A stretch of 64,000 nt of DNA, taken from positions 1,256,798-1,320,797 of the forward strand of contig NW_004450403.1 of assembly GCF_000321225.1 (NCBI RefSeq), given 5' to 3'. Positions 1 to 10,607 of the stretch are shown here, piece by piece (the stretch's first letter is position 1; each line of letters begins with the position of its first letter). The position numbers and the translations under genes were made by a program. This DNA comes from Odobenus rosmarus divergens. Its lineage: Eukaryota; Chordata; Mammalia; Carnivora; Odobenidae. Below the pieces are notes generated by a model that was given only the letters and a program-made list of their open reading frames with translations, was not told where the DNA came from and searched no databases.

Positions 1-250
1 TGGCTAGGACCAATGAAGGCTGGCAAGTCTGAAATCTGCCAGGCAAGGGGGCAGCCTGCAGACCCATGGAGGAGCTGAAGCCTTGGCTTCCGTCTGAAGA
101 CCATCTGGAGGCAGAATCCCCTCTTCCTCAGGGAACATCCCTCTATTTTTCTCTTAAGGCCTTCGACTGATTGGATGAGGCCCACCTACAATATGGTGGG
201 TGATCTGCTTTACTCAGACTGATTATAAATGTTAGTCTCCTCTAGCAAAG
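1..250 (-). mobile_element. LTR-like interspersed repeat, truncated by window start
   Basis: The sequence matches the body of the same family as the elements at 38333-38815 and 41271-41737. Shared phrases are GGCAAGTC, GGCCTTCGACTGATTGGATG, GATCTGCTTTACTC and ATGTTAGTCTC. Orientation is that of the 38333 copy. I judge it an old ERV/MaLR-class LTR but cannot name the subfamily. Confidence 0.55.
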
Positions 251-1010
251 ACTTTGCAGTAACATCTAGACTGGTTTATAACCCTGCATCTGGTCACTGC
301 AGTCCAACCAAACCGACACATAGAATAAACTGTCCCAGTGTGGGAGACGGGAGCCAGGCCCCTGCTGCTGCCTGGTCCAGCAGACACGGCTGGTACTTGC
401 TCTGCCTCCGGCTGGACTCTAGGTGCCCCACTCCTTCCTACACTTCTGCTGGACTCAGTGACCCACCCAGTGGGGGAGCCCCAATCTTCCTTCCTGAGCC
501 CATCTCACTCCAGTCCCTGAACCCAGGCAAGCCCTAAGAGGTGTGTGGGGTCCCAGGGCCCCCAAGAAGCAGCTGTGGGCAGGCCCACCTGCAGAGGGGG
601 TGTGCCCCGAACACCCACGCCTGCTTGTGCCACTCCTGCTTGGCCAGTGACATCTCCCGGATTTTCCCATGGACCATAATCACCTGCACCTACAAGCCAC
701 CAGCCCGCATGTGTTTGTGAAATTTAATTTTCATGGTAACAGTGAGGATGACAGTGAAGTAGAATAAAGCTAGATTTAGCTCCCATTCATCTCTATTAGT
801 TTCTACGATTCCAGAACTAACTAGAATCAACACACTGAGGCCTGGACACATATGGCCACCCTTTCACCCAGAAGGTAAACGAATTATTGGAGTTAAATCT
901 AATTTACCTAATAAACCTAGGTATGTAACTTTTAGCTCCAGTGTACCCACCGAAAGAGGAAAATCAATTCATTGCAATAGAAACAACCAAAATGGCTGTG
1001 ACCTCTTTCT
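251..1010. other. Intergenic, no gene seen
   Basis: Unique-looking sequence, moderately GC-rich to about 700 and AT-rich after that. The short open frames at 229-670 have no recognisable domain. Confidence 0.6.
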
Positions 1011-1283
1011 GGAAACTCTCATTTTACCTTGTAGAGAATTTGAACTGATGATTTAAACATTCTTTAAAAATAAAAGAAAAAAACTATTTCTTTACAATAA
1101 ATAAATAAATAAATAAAAACACAAAACCCTAACAAAGCTAACTGCTTTGGAAACTCTCATTTTAACTTGTAGAGAATTTGAACTGATGATTTAAACATTC
1201 TTTAAAAATAAAAGAAAAAAACTATTTCTTTACAAAAAATAAATAAATAAATAAAAACACAAAACCCTGATAAAGCTAACTGC
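1011..1283 (+). repeat. Two-copy tandem duplication, 138-bp unit
   Basis: Copy 1 is at about 1011-1148 and copy 2 at about 1149-1283, offset by 138 bp. Both run from GGAAACTCTC to AAAGCTAACTGC and contain an A-rich segment with TAAA repeats. I see only about five base differences (for example ACCTTG versus AACTTG, and ACAATAAATA versus ACAAAAAATA). Confidence 0.92.
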
Positions 1284-3544
1284 ACCGTGAAAACACAGAG
1301 CAGTCCTAAGAGTGGCTGCATATCAGCCTGATTTATTCATTGGTGTGGTCATAAAACCCGAGACACATTTTGCTAGTGATTACAAAAGATGGTTCCAAAT
1401 CTTCTACCCTCACACGATAATGAGTATTAAAGGGTTTTTAGGATTGGCAGGTTTTCTGTTGTGGATTTCATTTACAGATGTTTTGCTGAAACAATAAGTG
1501 GATATAAATTGAAAATCTATAAACGCATTCATTTGTAATGAATTGGGGCTGCAGCTAATTAGTAAAGGGAAAAAAATTGCAAGGACTTTTTTGGCCTTGG
1601 ACAAAAGCATCTGAATTCTTTTTTTTTTTCCCCTTTAAATAAGCATGTATCATGCTTTCAGAGCTCCATGCAGAGACGGTATCAGAGGTGCCTATTGGAG
1701 GTTCTGAGTCTCCTTGGCATGACACGTGCTCGCATACTTGACAGCTACTGGAAAATCTTAAAATTTGGCGAATCCCAGGAGAGAGGAATGAAGACATTTG
1801 TGCTATTAGAAGCGCCTATTTTGTTAGAAGTCTACTAAGAAAATCTTTTTTTGTTTCTTCCTGTGTCCGCATTTACAAAGAGGCAAGTGATTAAATTTGC
1901 TTCACCAAATTAAACTCACCCCAGCTTCCTGCTGGGCACTGGGGAGCCTTTCTGGGGTACCACCTGCACAGCAGCTGCCCTTTTCCCCATGGCCTGAATA
2001 TCATTACATGGCGTCAGCCTCCTGACACACTGTCGGAGATTTTGGTTTGCCACAGGGCTACTCTGGTTCATGGAGAAGTGGGAAAAGCCTGAGGACCATG
2101 ATCCAGGCACAGCAGACACCCCAGTGATTCAGGAAAAAGGCTGTTGATGAATAGGACGTAAAACCAGCCACGAGGAAGGAGATTCCGAGAGGCCAGAGAG
2201 AGAGAGGGACGGAAGGAAGGAGAGATACAGAGCCAGACAAGACAGAGAAGGGTGGGAGGGGTGGGGAAGAAGAAGAAGTGATCCATTCTTTTCTTGCTCT
2301 GAAGGTTACATCAACTTGGGGTCCACTTTCATCTGGGAACATAGCTGTTTCTCTCCTAAGGCAATGCTTGTAGGAGCCGCCCAAGCACCCAACAGGAGCT
2401 GGGTTTCTGCTGGCAAATATTCAGCTTGTGTTTGTCCTTATCAACAGCCAGCTCCCCGCACATCTGCACAGAGAAGCCTCGCTGTTTCTCTGCGCGTGTA
2501 TTTACACAGGAACAGGCTACCTGTGGCTGTAGGTCCATCATGAATCTCCTCCTGCATGATCGCAGGCATGAGCATCCTAGCCTGCAGAGCATCGCAGTCT
2601 TATTTAAGCCAAACTCTGACCCATTGACATTTATGGATAGAGGTTTAGTGAGGAAAATGCACATCTAGACCTCATCACATATTACAGTGAATGCTACCCT
2701 TTCCATAGCTGGCCATCCTGTCATCTCAATGAATGAAGACCCTTGTTCCCAGCATACTCAGTTTATGAGCTGAAAACATGGCTGCATTTTAATTGATACA
2801 GAACAGAAGAAAGACCACAAAATGAGTGCATGCTAGGACTTGGTAAGGAAAGGAAAAGAACACATGGATCTTAAAAAAGAAAACTACCCAGGCTCATTTG
2901 AACTTATTCTCAGCACAACAGTACAACTAAAATCCTGGAGGTGCCCTTGCGGGTCAGGATTCTGGACCCTTAGGACACTAAGCTGCACTCAATCATTAGG
3001 AACAAAAAGAATGTATACTTAGGTTCACTACGCTACAATTAGAATCACAGAAAAGTACGCAGGTCACTCAGTATCTACAATATATGTAATAAGAAAGACT
3101 GTTCAGGTCTGTCTCATTTTTAGGTTTATTGGAATCAACATTTCATTCATTGTTGCAGTTGCAAAACTACGTTCCATAAATGTAAGATGATCAGGGACCC
3201 ACCAGGCATTGCTGATTCAAGAATAAGCAGGACAGTCTCTCCCCTCCAAGAATTTGTTCTAGACAAAGGACTGCAACGTAGATTTCCCCCGATAATTGGC
3301 AACATGGCTCATATGGTTTGTAAACATTGAACTCGGATGCTCCCTACCTATTTCTAAATAAACAAGGCCCAGGAACCCTGAAAAGTTTAAAATAATACTC
3401 TTCCCACTTTCTCCATCCGTGAAATCCTCTTCAGCCTTCAGGGCCGTGATCAAATACATGTTTTTTCAACTGTTTCTTGATCCCTCCTCTCTGTCTTCCC
3501 CCACACACGCTGTTCATGGCCCACGGACATGACACCTGCTAAAA
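1284..3544. other. Intergenic, no gene seen
   Basis: Mostly unique sequence. A purine-rich stretch lies at about 2190-2285 (GAGA, GGAAGG and GAAGAAG units). No exon, RNA gene or well-preserved element was recognised. Confidence 0.55.
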
Positions 3545-3695
3545 CCTGCTTAGCTTTTGCATCTCTGACTCTCTCTCCAAACTATGGAATCCTTGAGGAT
3601 AGAAACCAAGCCTTTTAAAAAAATACTATGGTTCTCTGGTATATGAGACAATATCATGAACATCCCAGATACTCAACAAACTCTTGTTAGAATGG
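3545..3695 (+). mobile_element. L2-like LINE tail fragment
   Basis: The order of phrases (GGAATCCTTGAGGATAGAAACCAAG, then ACTCAACAAACTCTTGTTAGAATGG) resembles the 3' end of L2, in which a 'gagggcaggga' segment precedes 'ctcaataaatatttgttgaatg'. It is heavily diverged. Confidence 0.45.
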
Positions 3696-3890
3696 GTTTT
3701 GATGTGGGCTCTGGAACCGGGCAAATCTGAATGAGCAGCAGGCTCTGAGAGTTGTTGATTGTATGACATAGTAAGGTCACTTAGCTTCCCTGAGCCTCAG
3801 CTTCCTTATGTTTCAAATAAACTTCCTAAACCTTACTTTATCAGTCGGCCATGAGGATTAAAGGAGGTAAACCAGAAGAGCATCGTAGGT
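3696..3890 (-). mobile_element. MIR SINE, diverged
   Basis: This is the reverse complement of the MIR core and tail: GGGCTCTGGAACC near 3705, then CACTTAGCTTCCCTGAGCCTCAG, and GAGGATTAAAGGAGGTAA near 3853. It is an ancient tRNA-derived SINE. Confidence 0.65.
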
Positions 3891-3914
3891 AGTAGGCGCA
3901 AGCTTCTCCTTTTC

Positions 3915-4500
3915 TTTTTTTTCTTTTAACTTCACCTTTACTGGGTTATAATTGACATACAAAATTGTAAGATATGAAAAGTAGACATGGTGATGATTTG
4001 ATATAAGTATGCATTATAAAAGGAGTCTCCCGTCTCGCTAACACATCTACCACTTCACGTATTTATCCTTATGTGTGTGTGTGTGTATGTGCGTGTGAGG
4101 ACATTTACATCCTATGCTCTCAGCAAATTTAAATTATACAATACAGTTATTTACTGGAGTCACCATGTTACACAGGGGATTCTCAGACTTTATCTTACAG
4201 GTGAAAGTGTGCCCTCTCTTACCAAGCTCTCCCTGCCCCCCCCACCCCCAGCCCCTGGCAATCATGTTTTTGCTTTCTGTTTCTATGAGTTTGACTTTTA
4301 CTCCACATGTCAATGATACCATGAAGTATTTGTCTTTCTCTGCCTGGCTTATTTCACTTGGTACGATTCCCTCAAGGTCCATTCAATTGTTGCAATTGGC
4401 AGGGTTTCCTTCTTTCTTGTGGCTGAATAATATTCCATTTTATATATATGCCACACCATTCATCTGTTGAAGGACAGCTAAGTGATTTCCATGTCTTGCC
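3915..4500 (-). mobile_element. L1M 3'-end fragment
   Basis: The sequence reads as the reverse complement of an old L1M 3' region: TTATAATTGACATACAAAATTG, TGATGATTTGATATA, CACCATGTTACACAGG, GCTTATTTCACTTGGTA and GGCTGAATAATATTCCATTTTATATATATGCCACACC. A short (TG)n sits at 4074-4098. The open frame at 4114-4470 is the antisense of this element and is not a gene. Confidence 0.75.
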
Positions 4501-5314
4501 TATTTTTCTTTCTTCTTTCTTCTCATTCCAATATTGTACAGTTTAGGGAGGTCTAAATATCAACTGACACCATAAAGAAATGAAAGCCAGTCTTTTGAGG
4601 AGACTGTGTGTTTTGGTTTCTTGCTATTCTTTTTCTATAAAGTCAGGAGAATCGTCCTGATTTTAACAAGAAGAGAACAGTTTGAAAATTGAGGCACATT
4701 CACGCTGATTTATGAAATCTGCCCTTAATCATGAATACTCAATCTCTGCACTCCTGGCCTCTTCTGGGAAGCTCCACGGAACCCTGGACCGTGTCCGAGT
4801 CGTGAGAGAAGCGACCTCCAGAGAGGACGCCCAGCCCCGCTGCTTGGACAAGTCTGTGCTCCATCTTCCCGGCGGGTGAACCCCTGCATCCCACTCTTCT
4901 GACCTCTTGGACTTTTTTGTTTAACTCTTGTGCATGCGTTAAACTCGTGGGCCCACCCGTCGTGCTGAAGGGCAGTGGAGGAAGAAATTGGCTTTGCTAG
5001 GACTAGCATGGAAGCTGCCCTCCACAAAAGTGTCCTCTCGTGACGAGATCTCATGAGAACAACACTCCTCCCATGTCTCAGTCCTGAGAATAATGCATTC
5101 TGGAAAAGCATCTGGTTTGTTTTTAGGCTGAGGACACCAGGAATCCTGTGACGGGCCGCGTTCCCTTTTTGGCTTGGGCTACTTGCTAACTCAAAGCCAA
5201 ATGTTTGCCCTTCCACGAATGAGGGGGCGGGCCTCATGGAATGCGTTGGAGGGACCAGCTTAACTACTGTCTCACTGGTGTTTTCTACCCTCATTTCTTC
5301 TTGGGCCAGACTTT
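4501..5314. other. Intergenic, no gene seen
   Basis: Unique sequence. A 198-codon open frame on the - strand (4725-5321) has no recognised domain and ordinary intergenic composition; it is not called. Confidence 0.5.
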
Positions 5315-5538
5315 CCCCCATTTGTATTTTTTTTTAAAGATTTTATTTATTTATCTGAGAGCGAGAATGAGAGATAGAGAGCACGAGAGGGAAGAGGGTC
5401 AGAGGGAGAAGCAGACTCCCCGCTGAGCAGGGAGCCCGATGCGGGACTCGATCCCAGAACTCCAGGATCATGACCTGAGCCGAAGGCAGTCGCTTAACCA
5501 ACTGAGCCACCCAGGCGCCCCACCCCCATTTGTATTTT
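5315..5538 (-). mobile_element. Carnivore SINEC with perfect 16-bp target duplication
   Basis: The element body (5331-5522) is the reverse complement of the tRNA-Lys-derived carnivore SINE. The poly(A)/TAAA tail is at the left (AAAGATTTTATTTATTTATC), and the head is at the right (GAGCCACCCAGGCGCCCC). It is bounded by identical 16-bp repeats CCCCCATTTGTATTTT at 5315-5330 and 5523-5538, which shows L1-type retroposition and a fairly recent insertion. Confidence 0.95.
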
Positions 5539-7702
5539 AATCTCTTATCTTATGCACCTTTCTATGTTGATCAGAATTTGAAAAGAGCCTTTCTTTCGCT
5601 CTGGTGCCATTACTGGGTGGCATGTCCACCTGCAGGGAAGGGTTTCCTCAGGAGGCCCTGAAGACCTGGTCTGAAGATGAAGGGCAAGGCCTCGTTCCAG
5701 GGGCCCCGGGGTAGAATGGACAAGAGTTTGTCCTCGATTCAGGGGACAAGAAGGGTCTCTGAAAGGTCTCTGGGCAAGGTCACAACCACGGGGTCCCCCT
5801 CAGCTTGGGGGTGTTCTCTGGACGTGGATGCCCAGGAGCCGTTACCTGAGGAGCTGCTTCCAGCTCCAGAGCTCTGAGGTGGGGCCTAAGGTTGCCTGTC
5901 CAGGAAGCTGCCAGACAGGTCCCCTGTCAGGGACCAGGTTTGACAGCAAGAGCATAGCTTGAGACAGAGACCAGGCAGAAGCTGTAAACTGTGAGTGGGG
6001 AGGAAGGGTTGGGGGAAGCGGGAACGGGGGCCACAGTGCATCTGCCCTTGATAAACTCCCACGGCGGCCAGGAGGGGGGTCTGCACCCGGCAGGGGCCCA
6101 GGCTCTCCCTGCGCACTGTGTCAGGGTCCACAGAAGCCCTGGCCACAGGCCAGCTACGCCATTCAGCGTCTCTCCCTGACGGCTCCTTCTGCAGCCAGAG
6201 GCTCACGAAGCACCTGGCTCCTCGCCACCTGCACCCACAGCTCCCGTAGCTGAACAACTGCCCGCGCCAGGGCTGCCGGGGGAGGCTCGGGGCTCCGGTG
6301 CTCCAGGGCAGGAGCCTGGCACCACAGCAGCAGAGGCTGCGGGAGAGAGGGTGTCCCCCGGGGGGCCTGGGGGGGAGGCAGCTGTCACGCTCATAAAGGG
6401 GGGTCTCTGGAGCTCTGTGGCTCAGGCAGGTGGCCGGGGAGGAGGGGGCAGAAGTGCTGTTTGAAGGGCAGCTGTGGCCCGTGCAGAGCGGGATGCACCA
6501 ACGGAAGGGGATGATCACTGTGGGGATGGAGCTGAGTGCTGAGCAGTGGGGGCAGCCAGGTGAAGAGCAGAGGTTTGCACATGGAGATTGCTGGGGTGTG
6601 TGTCTTCCACAAAAGCACCCTGGCCTCATCTAAAACAAATACAGCTAACAGTTAAGCTGAAAGCAAATCTGTTTTTCTTTACAGAAGATAGAAGACATGG
6701 TTGTATTTTAGGGGTTTTGTTAAGAGCTGTTAAAAAAAAACAAAGTTTCCTCATTTCGGTGAGAATCCCACTTGGATGCTTCTTTTCCTGTGTTCAATTA
6801 AGCCACCGGAATTCCTGTGATTTTTAAAGCCCTTCACTGAAAAATGAGTCATCCTGAATGACATGCGGGATTATTAGCCTCAAGATCTATACTTAAGTAG
6901 GAACTCGCAGTGGTGGATGACTTACAGACCCGCACGGCAGACACCGTGTGCTTCATCACGTGCAAGTCATCATCTTCTCACCCAGCACTGGTTTATGACA
7001 CTGAAACATATATATATGTACGGTCAAGAGTTGTCCAAACATTAAATATTTGTTCACGTATCCTGTGGAGAGGACCCATGAGTTTCAAGCTCGACAGCTA
7101 CCCCCTCCCATTCCTTCCGAGCCTACAGGTCATCCACCCCTCAGCGAAGAACCTGAAGTTCTTGGGTTCTTAGGAAAAACATGCCTGAGATTTAATGCTG
7201 CACGAGCACCCATGTGCAGGAAAGTATGATTCTTTAAAGCAATGTTCATATTTAAAGGAAAAAAATTCTCAAAAGCCAGAAAAAGATATTTTGCTTAATT
7301 TATTTAGATTAGGGAGCCAGTCAAAACCCTGAGATGCGGGAGTGGTGGATTTCAAGATGAGCCTGCAGGGGTGCGTGTGGCCCCACGGTGGGCAGAGGCT
7401 GGGTGGACGACAACACAGAAGCAGCGCCAAGTTGAAACGCAAACAGACGGTGCGGGACACGGACATGCCCGGTGACTGGGGTGACCCAACAACACTCCTG
7501 CCCTTGTCCCCACCCCCACCAGCCTTCTCCTCTCCATCCTGCCTCAGGGGGCTCCGGACCACTCTGCTGGGTCTTACTAGGACGTTTCTGTTAAAAACTT
7601 TGGAGAGTGAGAATGTACTTGGCAGCATGTATGCAAGGGCACCACACACACACCTTCCCACATAGATCTTCGTCTCTTGAAGTCCATTTAAAAACAGGAA
7701 AA
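5539..7702. other. Intergenic, GC-rich in part
   Basis: The stretch at 5600-6640 is GC-rich and holds overlapping open frames on both strands (up to 247 codons, - strand 5886-6629). They lack domains and look like composition effects. The rest is unique and AT-rich. Confidence 0.5.
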
Positions 7703-7912
7703 GGGGCACCTGGGTGGAGCAGTCAGTTAAGCCTTGGACTCTTGGTTTCAGCTCAGGTCATGATCTCGGGGTCCTGGGATCTGTCCCTCATCAGGCTCCG
7801 TGCTCAGCGCTCAGTGCGGAGTCTGCTGGAGATTGTCTCCCTCTCCCTCTGCTCCTCCCCTGCCTTCTCTCTCTCTCTCTAAATTAAATAAATAAAATCT
7901 TTGAAAAATAAA
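7703..7912 (+). mobile_element. Carnivore SINEC, diverged
   Basis: The head is GGGGCACCTGGGTGGAGCAG, the middle CAGCTCAGGTCATGATCTCG, the CT-rich body CCCTCTCCCTCTGCTCC, and the tail AAATAAATAAAATCTTTGAAA. Several changes in the A-box region suggest an older copy. Confidence 0.93.
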
Positions 7913-8542
7913 CCATATACAAACATATGCTTGCTAATTATATAGTTTAGCATAAAAAGGGTCCTTTGAAAATTAAGGGACACATGCTTTACATTTTCTT
8001 TGTCATCAGATACTTTACAATACTGCTGTGTGTCTATAAACCGTTCTGGAGATGCACAAGGAAGATTTCTTCACTTCCATGCACAGACAAGGAAACAATC
8101 TCAATGCAAATATGTGACCTTCCCCAGGTCCCCCTCCAGGAAAAGCTCAGAAGGGTACTTTGCTTCTGGTACACGGGTGTCACTTCTTGGTGATCCTCGG
8201 ACGCAGACCATCAGGAGAGACGTTAAGGACAAGTCGCTCCTGGAATTGTACGTTGTATGCTGGACTCCAAGGACTGTGTTCTTTCAAATAGACGGCGCTG
8301 CCCACCCTCCTTAACAACCTCCATATTTCCAAAAGAAAAGGAAATGCCAAGCACATTTCCTTTCAAAATGAATATATCTCTCTACCTCACCACAGTGGAA
8401 AATATTCTAACATGATTCTTAGAAGAAAGTTATTCAAAAAGGATTTTACAGTATTTATTTCTATGAGCCATCTCTTTGTTAGACACATGGTACTGAAATC
8501 CTGCATGTGTGTTTCTCCTCACAGGACAGGAGTTCTGCAAGG
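7913..8542. other. Intergenic, no gene seen
   Basis: Unique sequence without a recognised element. Confidence 0.5.
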
Positions 8543-8640
8543 ACCAAGCATCTTGACTTCCGCTCTATATCCCCAGCACTCCAGTACATGGCACATTATA
8601 GGTGCTCATTACATACACACCCAGCAGAGGGAGAAGACAC
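8543..8640 (+). mobile_element. L2-like LINE tail fragment
   Basis: The phrase TATATCCCCAGCACTCCAGTACATGGCACATTATAGGTGCTCATTACATA follows the L2 3'-end pattern (in L2: ctgtatccccagcacctagcacagtgcctggcacatagtaggtgctcaataaa). Confidence 0.6.
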
Positions 8641-10388
8641 ACCCTTCATCTGATCGTGGTAGCTGGGACAGAGTTGTACTTAATAAATACCTCTTTAAAA
8701 CACAAACATGCACATGAATGTTTACAGGATATTGATACCCCCAACAGAAAATATGGAGACACGAAGTGATGGGAGATGAGCTATTTGTGATACATTAAAC
8801 AGATAAATTGTTCTCTTTACTTGTTTGATGTGGACTATGTTTTCTGCAGCTAAATAACCAGGACTCTTGAACAAATATCCCCAGCTTTAATCAGAGCGCC
8901 ATCAGCAAGGATCAAGTCATCCCAAACGAGAGTGGCTCCCAGTGGAATTATGCGAATTGGTTAGGGACTGCATCTTTTAAGCACAAGGTGTGATTCCATC
9001 ATGGAAGCCCAGCCATGAACTCCCCAGCTATCAAATATACAGCAGTTAATCCGATACCAGACTGGGTATCTGATCTAAAGTCATGAGCTTTAGTTTGGTG
9101 TTGTCATGCTCAGTTTTATGGACAGAAACAAAATATTAAATCATATATCCTGATGGAGCCCTCTACAATTGTCATTCGTGATAGAACTGTCTCAGGTTAC
9201 ATGTGAGTGAAGAAGAGAGAATCGTATTTTTCTGAGATTGAGGAGCTGTGTAGTGTGGTATCTTACTGTTTCTTTTCAGACACCAAGTTCAGGTGAAGGT
9301 AGGTGATATCACAGACCCTGAATAACAGAATTAATCATCAGTGAGGTATTCTATAATGTACTCTGTTACTTACTGATGATCCCTGTGTTCTGTCAACTCC
9401 CGATATAGCTGAAATTGCAACATTTTATAAATAGCATGAGTAATAGGAAAAGCAAAGTTGGCATGGCTTAAGTAGGACTCATTACCATGGAACTAACAGC
9501 CTAGTTAGCCTTGCCAATATCGTTCCCTGCTGCTCCCGGCTTAACAAGGACCCTGCAACTTTGTAATTATTTCTACTGGATTGCTGCTCTTGAAATTTCA
9601 TGTTTAATTTCAGCTAGGTCCCTAACCTATCAGGAAAACTCGAAGTAATACTAGTAGGCTGGATTTAAATTTTGCTCTCTCTCCTTTCCATCTCCGATCC
9701 AGAAAATATTCAGACAAAAACTTCCTCCACTATGGAGGCAAAATAATCGCATCTCTGAAAGAGATGCCTAAAAGGCCTTTCCTGTACTCTACTTCAATTC
9801 CCTCCAGCAGTGTCTCGGCCCATTTTTGTACAAGTGCTTTACAGTCATACAGGGTCTTCATAAAGTACTTCTCAAGCTCCCAATAACTCCAGGGATGGGT
9901 AGGATATCCTGAGCCATTTTCCCAAGGACAGAACCATGGCTCATACAGGTGAAGTGTATGAGCCTGGTCTAAGTTTATAAATTTAGTAAATGGGGATCCC
10001 AAGCCATAAAGTCAGAACTTCTGATTCAAAATTGTGTGTGCTGAGTACTCTCAGCCCACACTCAGTATACACCAGCGTGTAATGTGCTTGGAAGTGTGCT
10101 TATAACGCTGTTTCTATCGCACCCAGAAAAACAGTGCCTACCCCCTCTAAGTACACTGCAGAATATTTAGCACTGAAAATCTTGAATCAATAGTTCCGAA
10201 TAGTTACTAAAGAGTATCGTTGTAAAGAGAATATGGTCTCTGATTTTTCTTAAATAATCAATCTGGATACCACACATTGTCTTTGGATTTAAGGCGGATC
10301 ACTTGGGGGGAGGGGCAGTTGCATGATTCTCCTATTTTCTCCTGGAAAATATGATCAAGTATAGATATGATTTATGTCAGTGGAGTAG
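8641..10388. other. Intergenic, with one unassigned open frame
   Basis: Mostly unique AT-rich sequence. It includes the - strand open frame 9730-10014 described separately. No other feature was recognised. Confidence 0.5.
9730..10014 (-). other. Unassigned protein-like open frame, no function claimed
   Basis: The frame is open for about 94 codons between two stops on the - strand. It has no ATG near its start; the first possible start codons are non-ATG (TTG). The translation is not low-complexity. It is rich in Trp and Tyr (five Trp, for example PWENGSGYPTHPWSYWELEK) and ends in FRDAIILPP, a composition more like a folded protein than shadow frames. I do not recognise the family. It could be a fragment of a decayed gene, retrocopy or transposon, or chance. 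No splice-site pair or neighbouring exon was identified. Confidence 0.3.
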
Positions 10389-10607
10389 GAGTTTTTATTT
10401 TTTTTTAAAGATTTTATTTATTTATATGACAGAGAGAGACACAGCGAGAGCAGGAGCACAAGCAGGGGAAGTGGGAGAGGGAGAAGCAGGCTTCCCGCGG
10501 AGCGGGGAGCCCGATGCGGGGCTCGATCCCAGGACCCTGGGATCGTGACCTGAGCCGAAGGCAGACGCTTAACCGACTGAGCCACCCAGGTGCCCCAGAG
10601 TTTTTAT
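10389..10607 (-). mobile_element. Carnivore SINEC with target duplication
   Basis: The reverse-complement element (about 10399-10597) starts with its tail (TTTAAAGATTTTATTTATTTATATG) and ends with its head (GAGCCACCCAGGTGCCCC). GAGTTTTTAT flanks it on both sides (10389-10398 and 10598-10607). The body is close to the arctoid consensus. Confidence 0.94.

Noticed and set aside
4725..5321. 198-codon - strand frame
   Set aside because: No domain, no promoter or splice context, and it ends at the SINE boundary region.
5886..6629. 247-codon - strand frame
   Set aside because: GC-rich intergenic segment with overlapping frames on both strands; Cys/Pro/Ser-rich, no domain.
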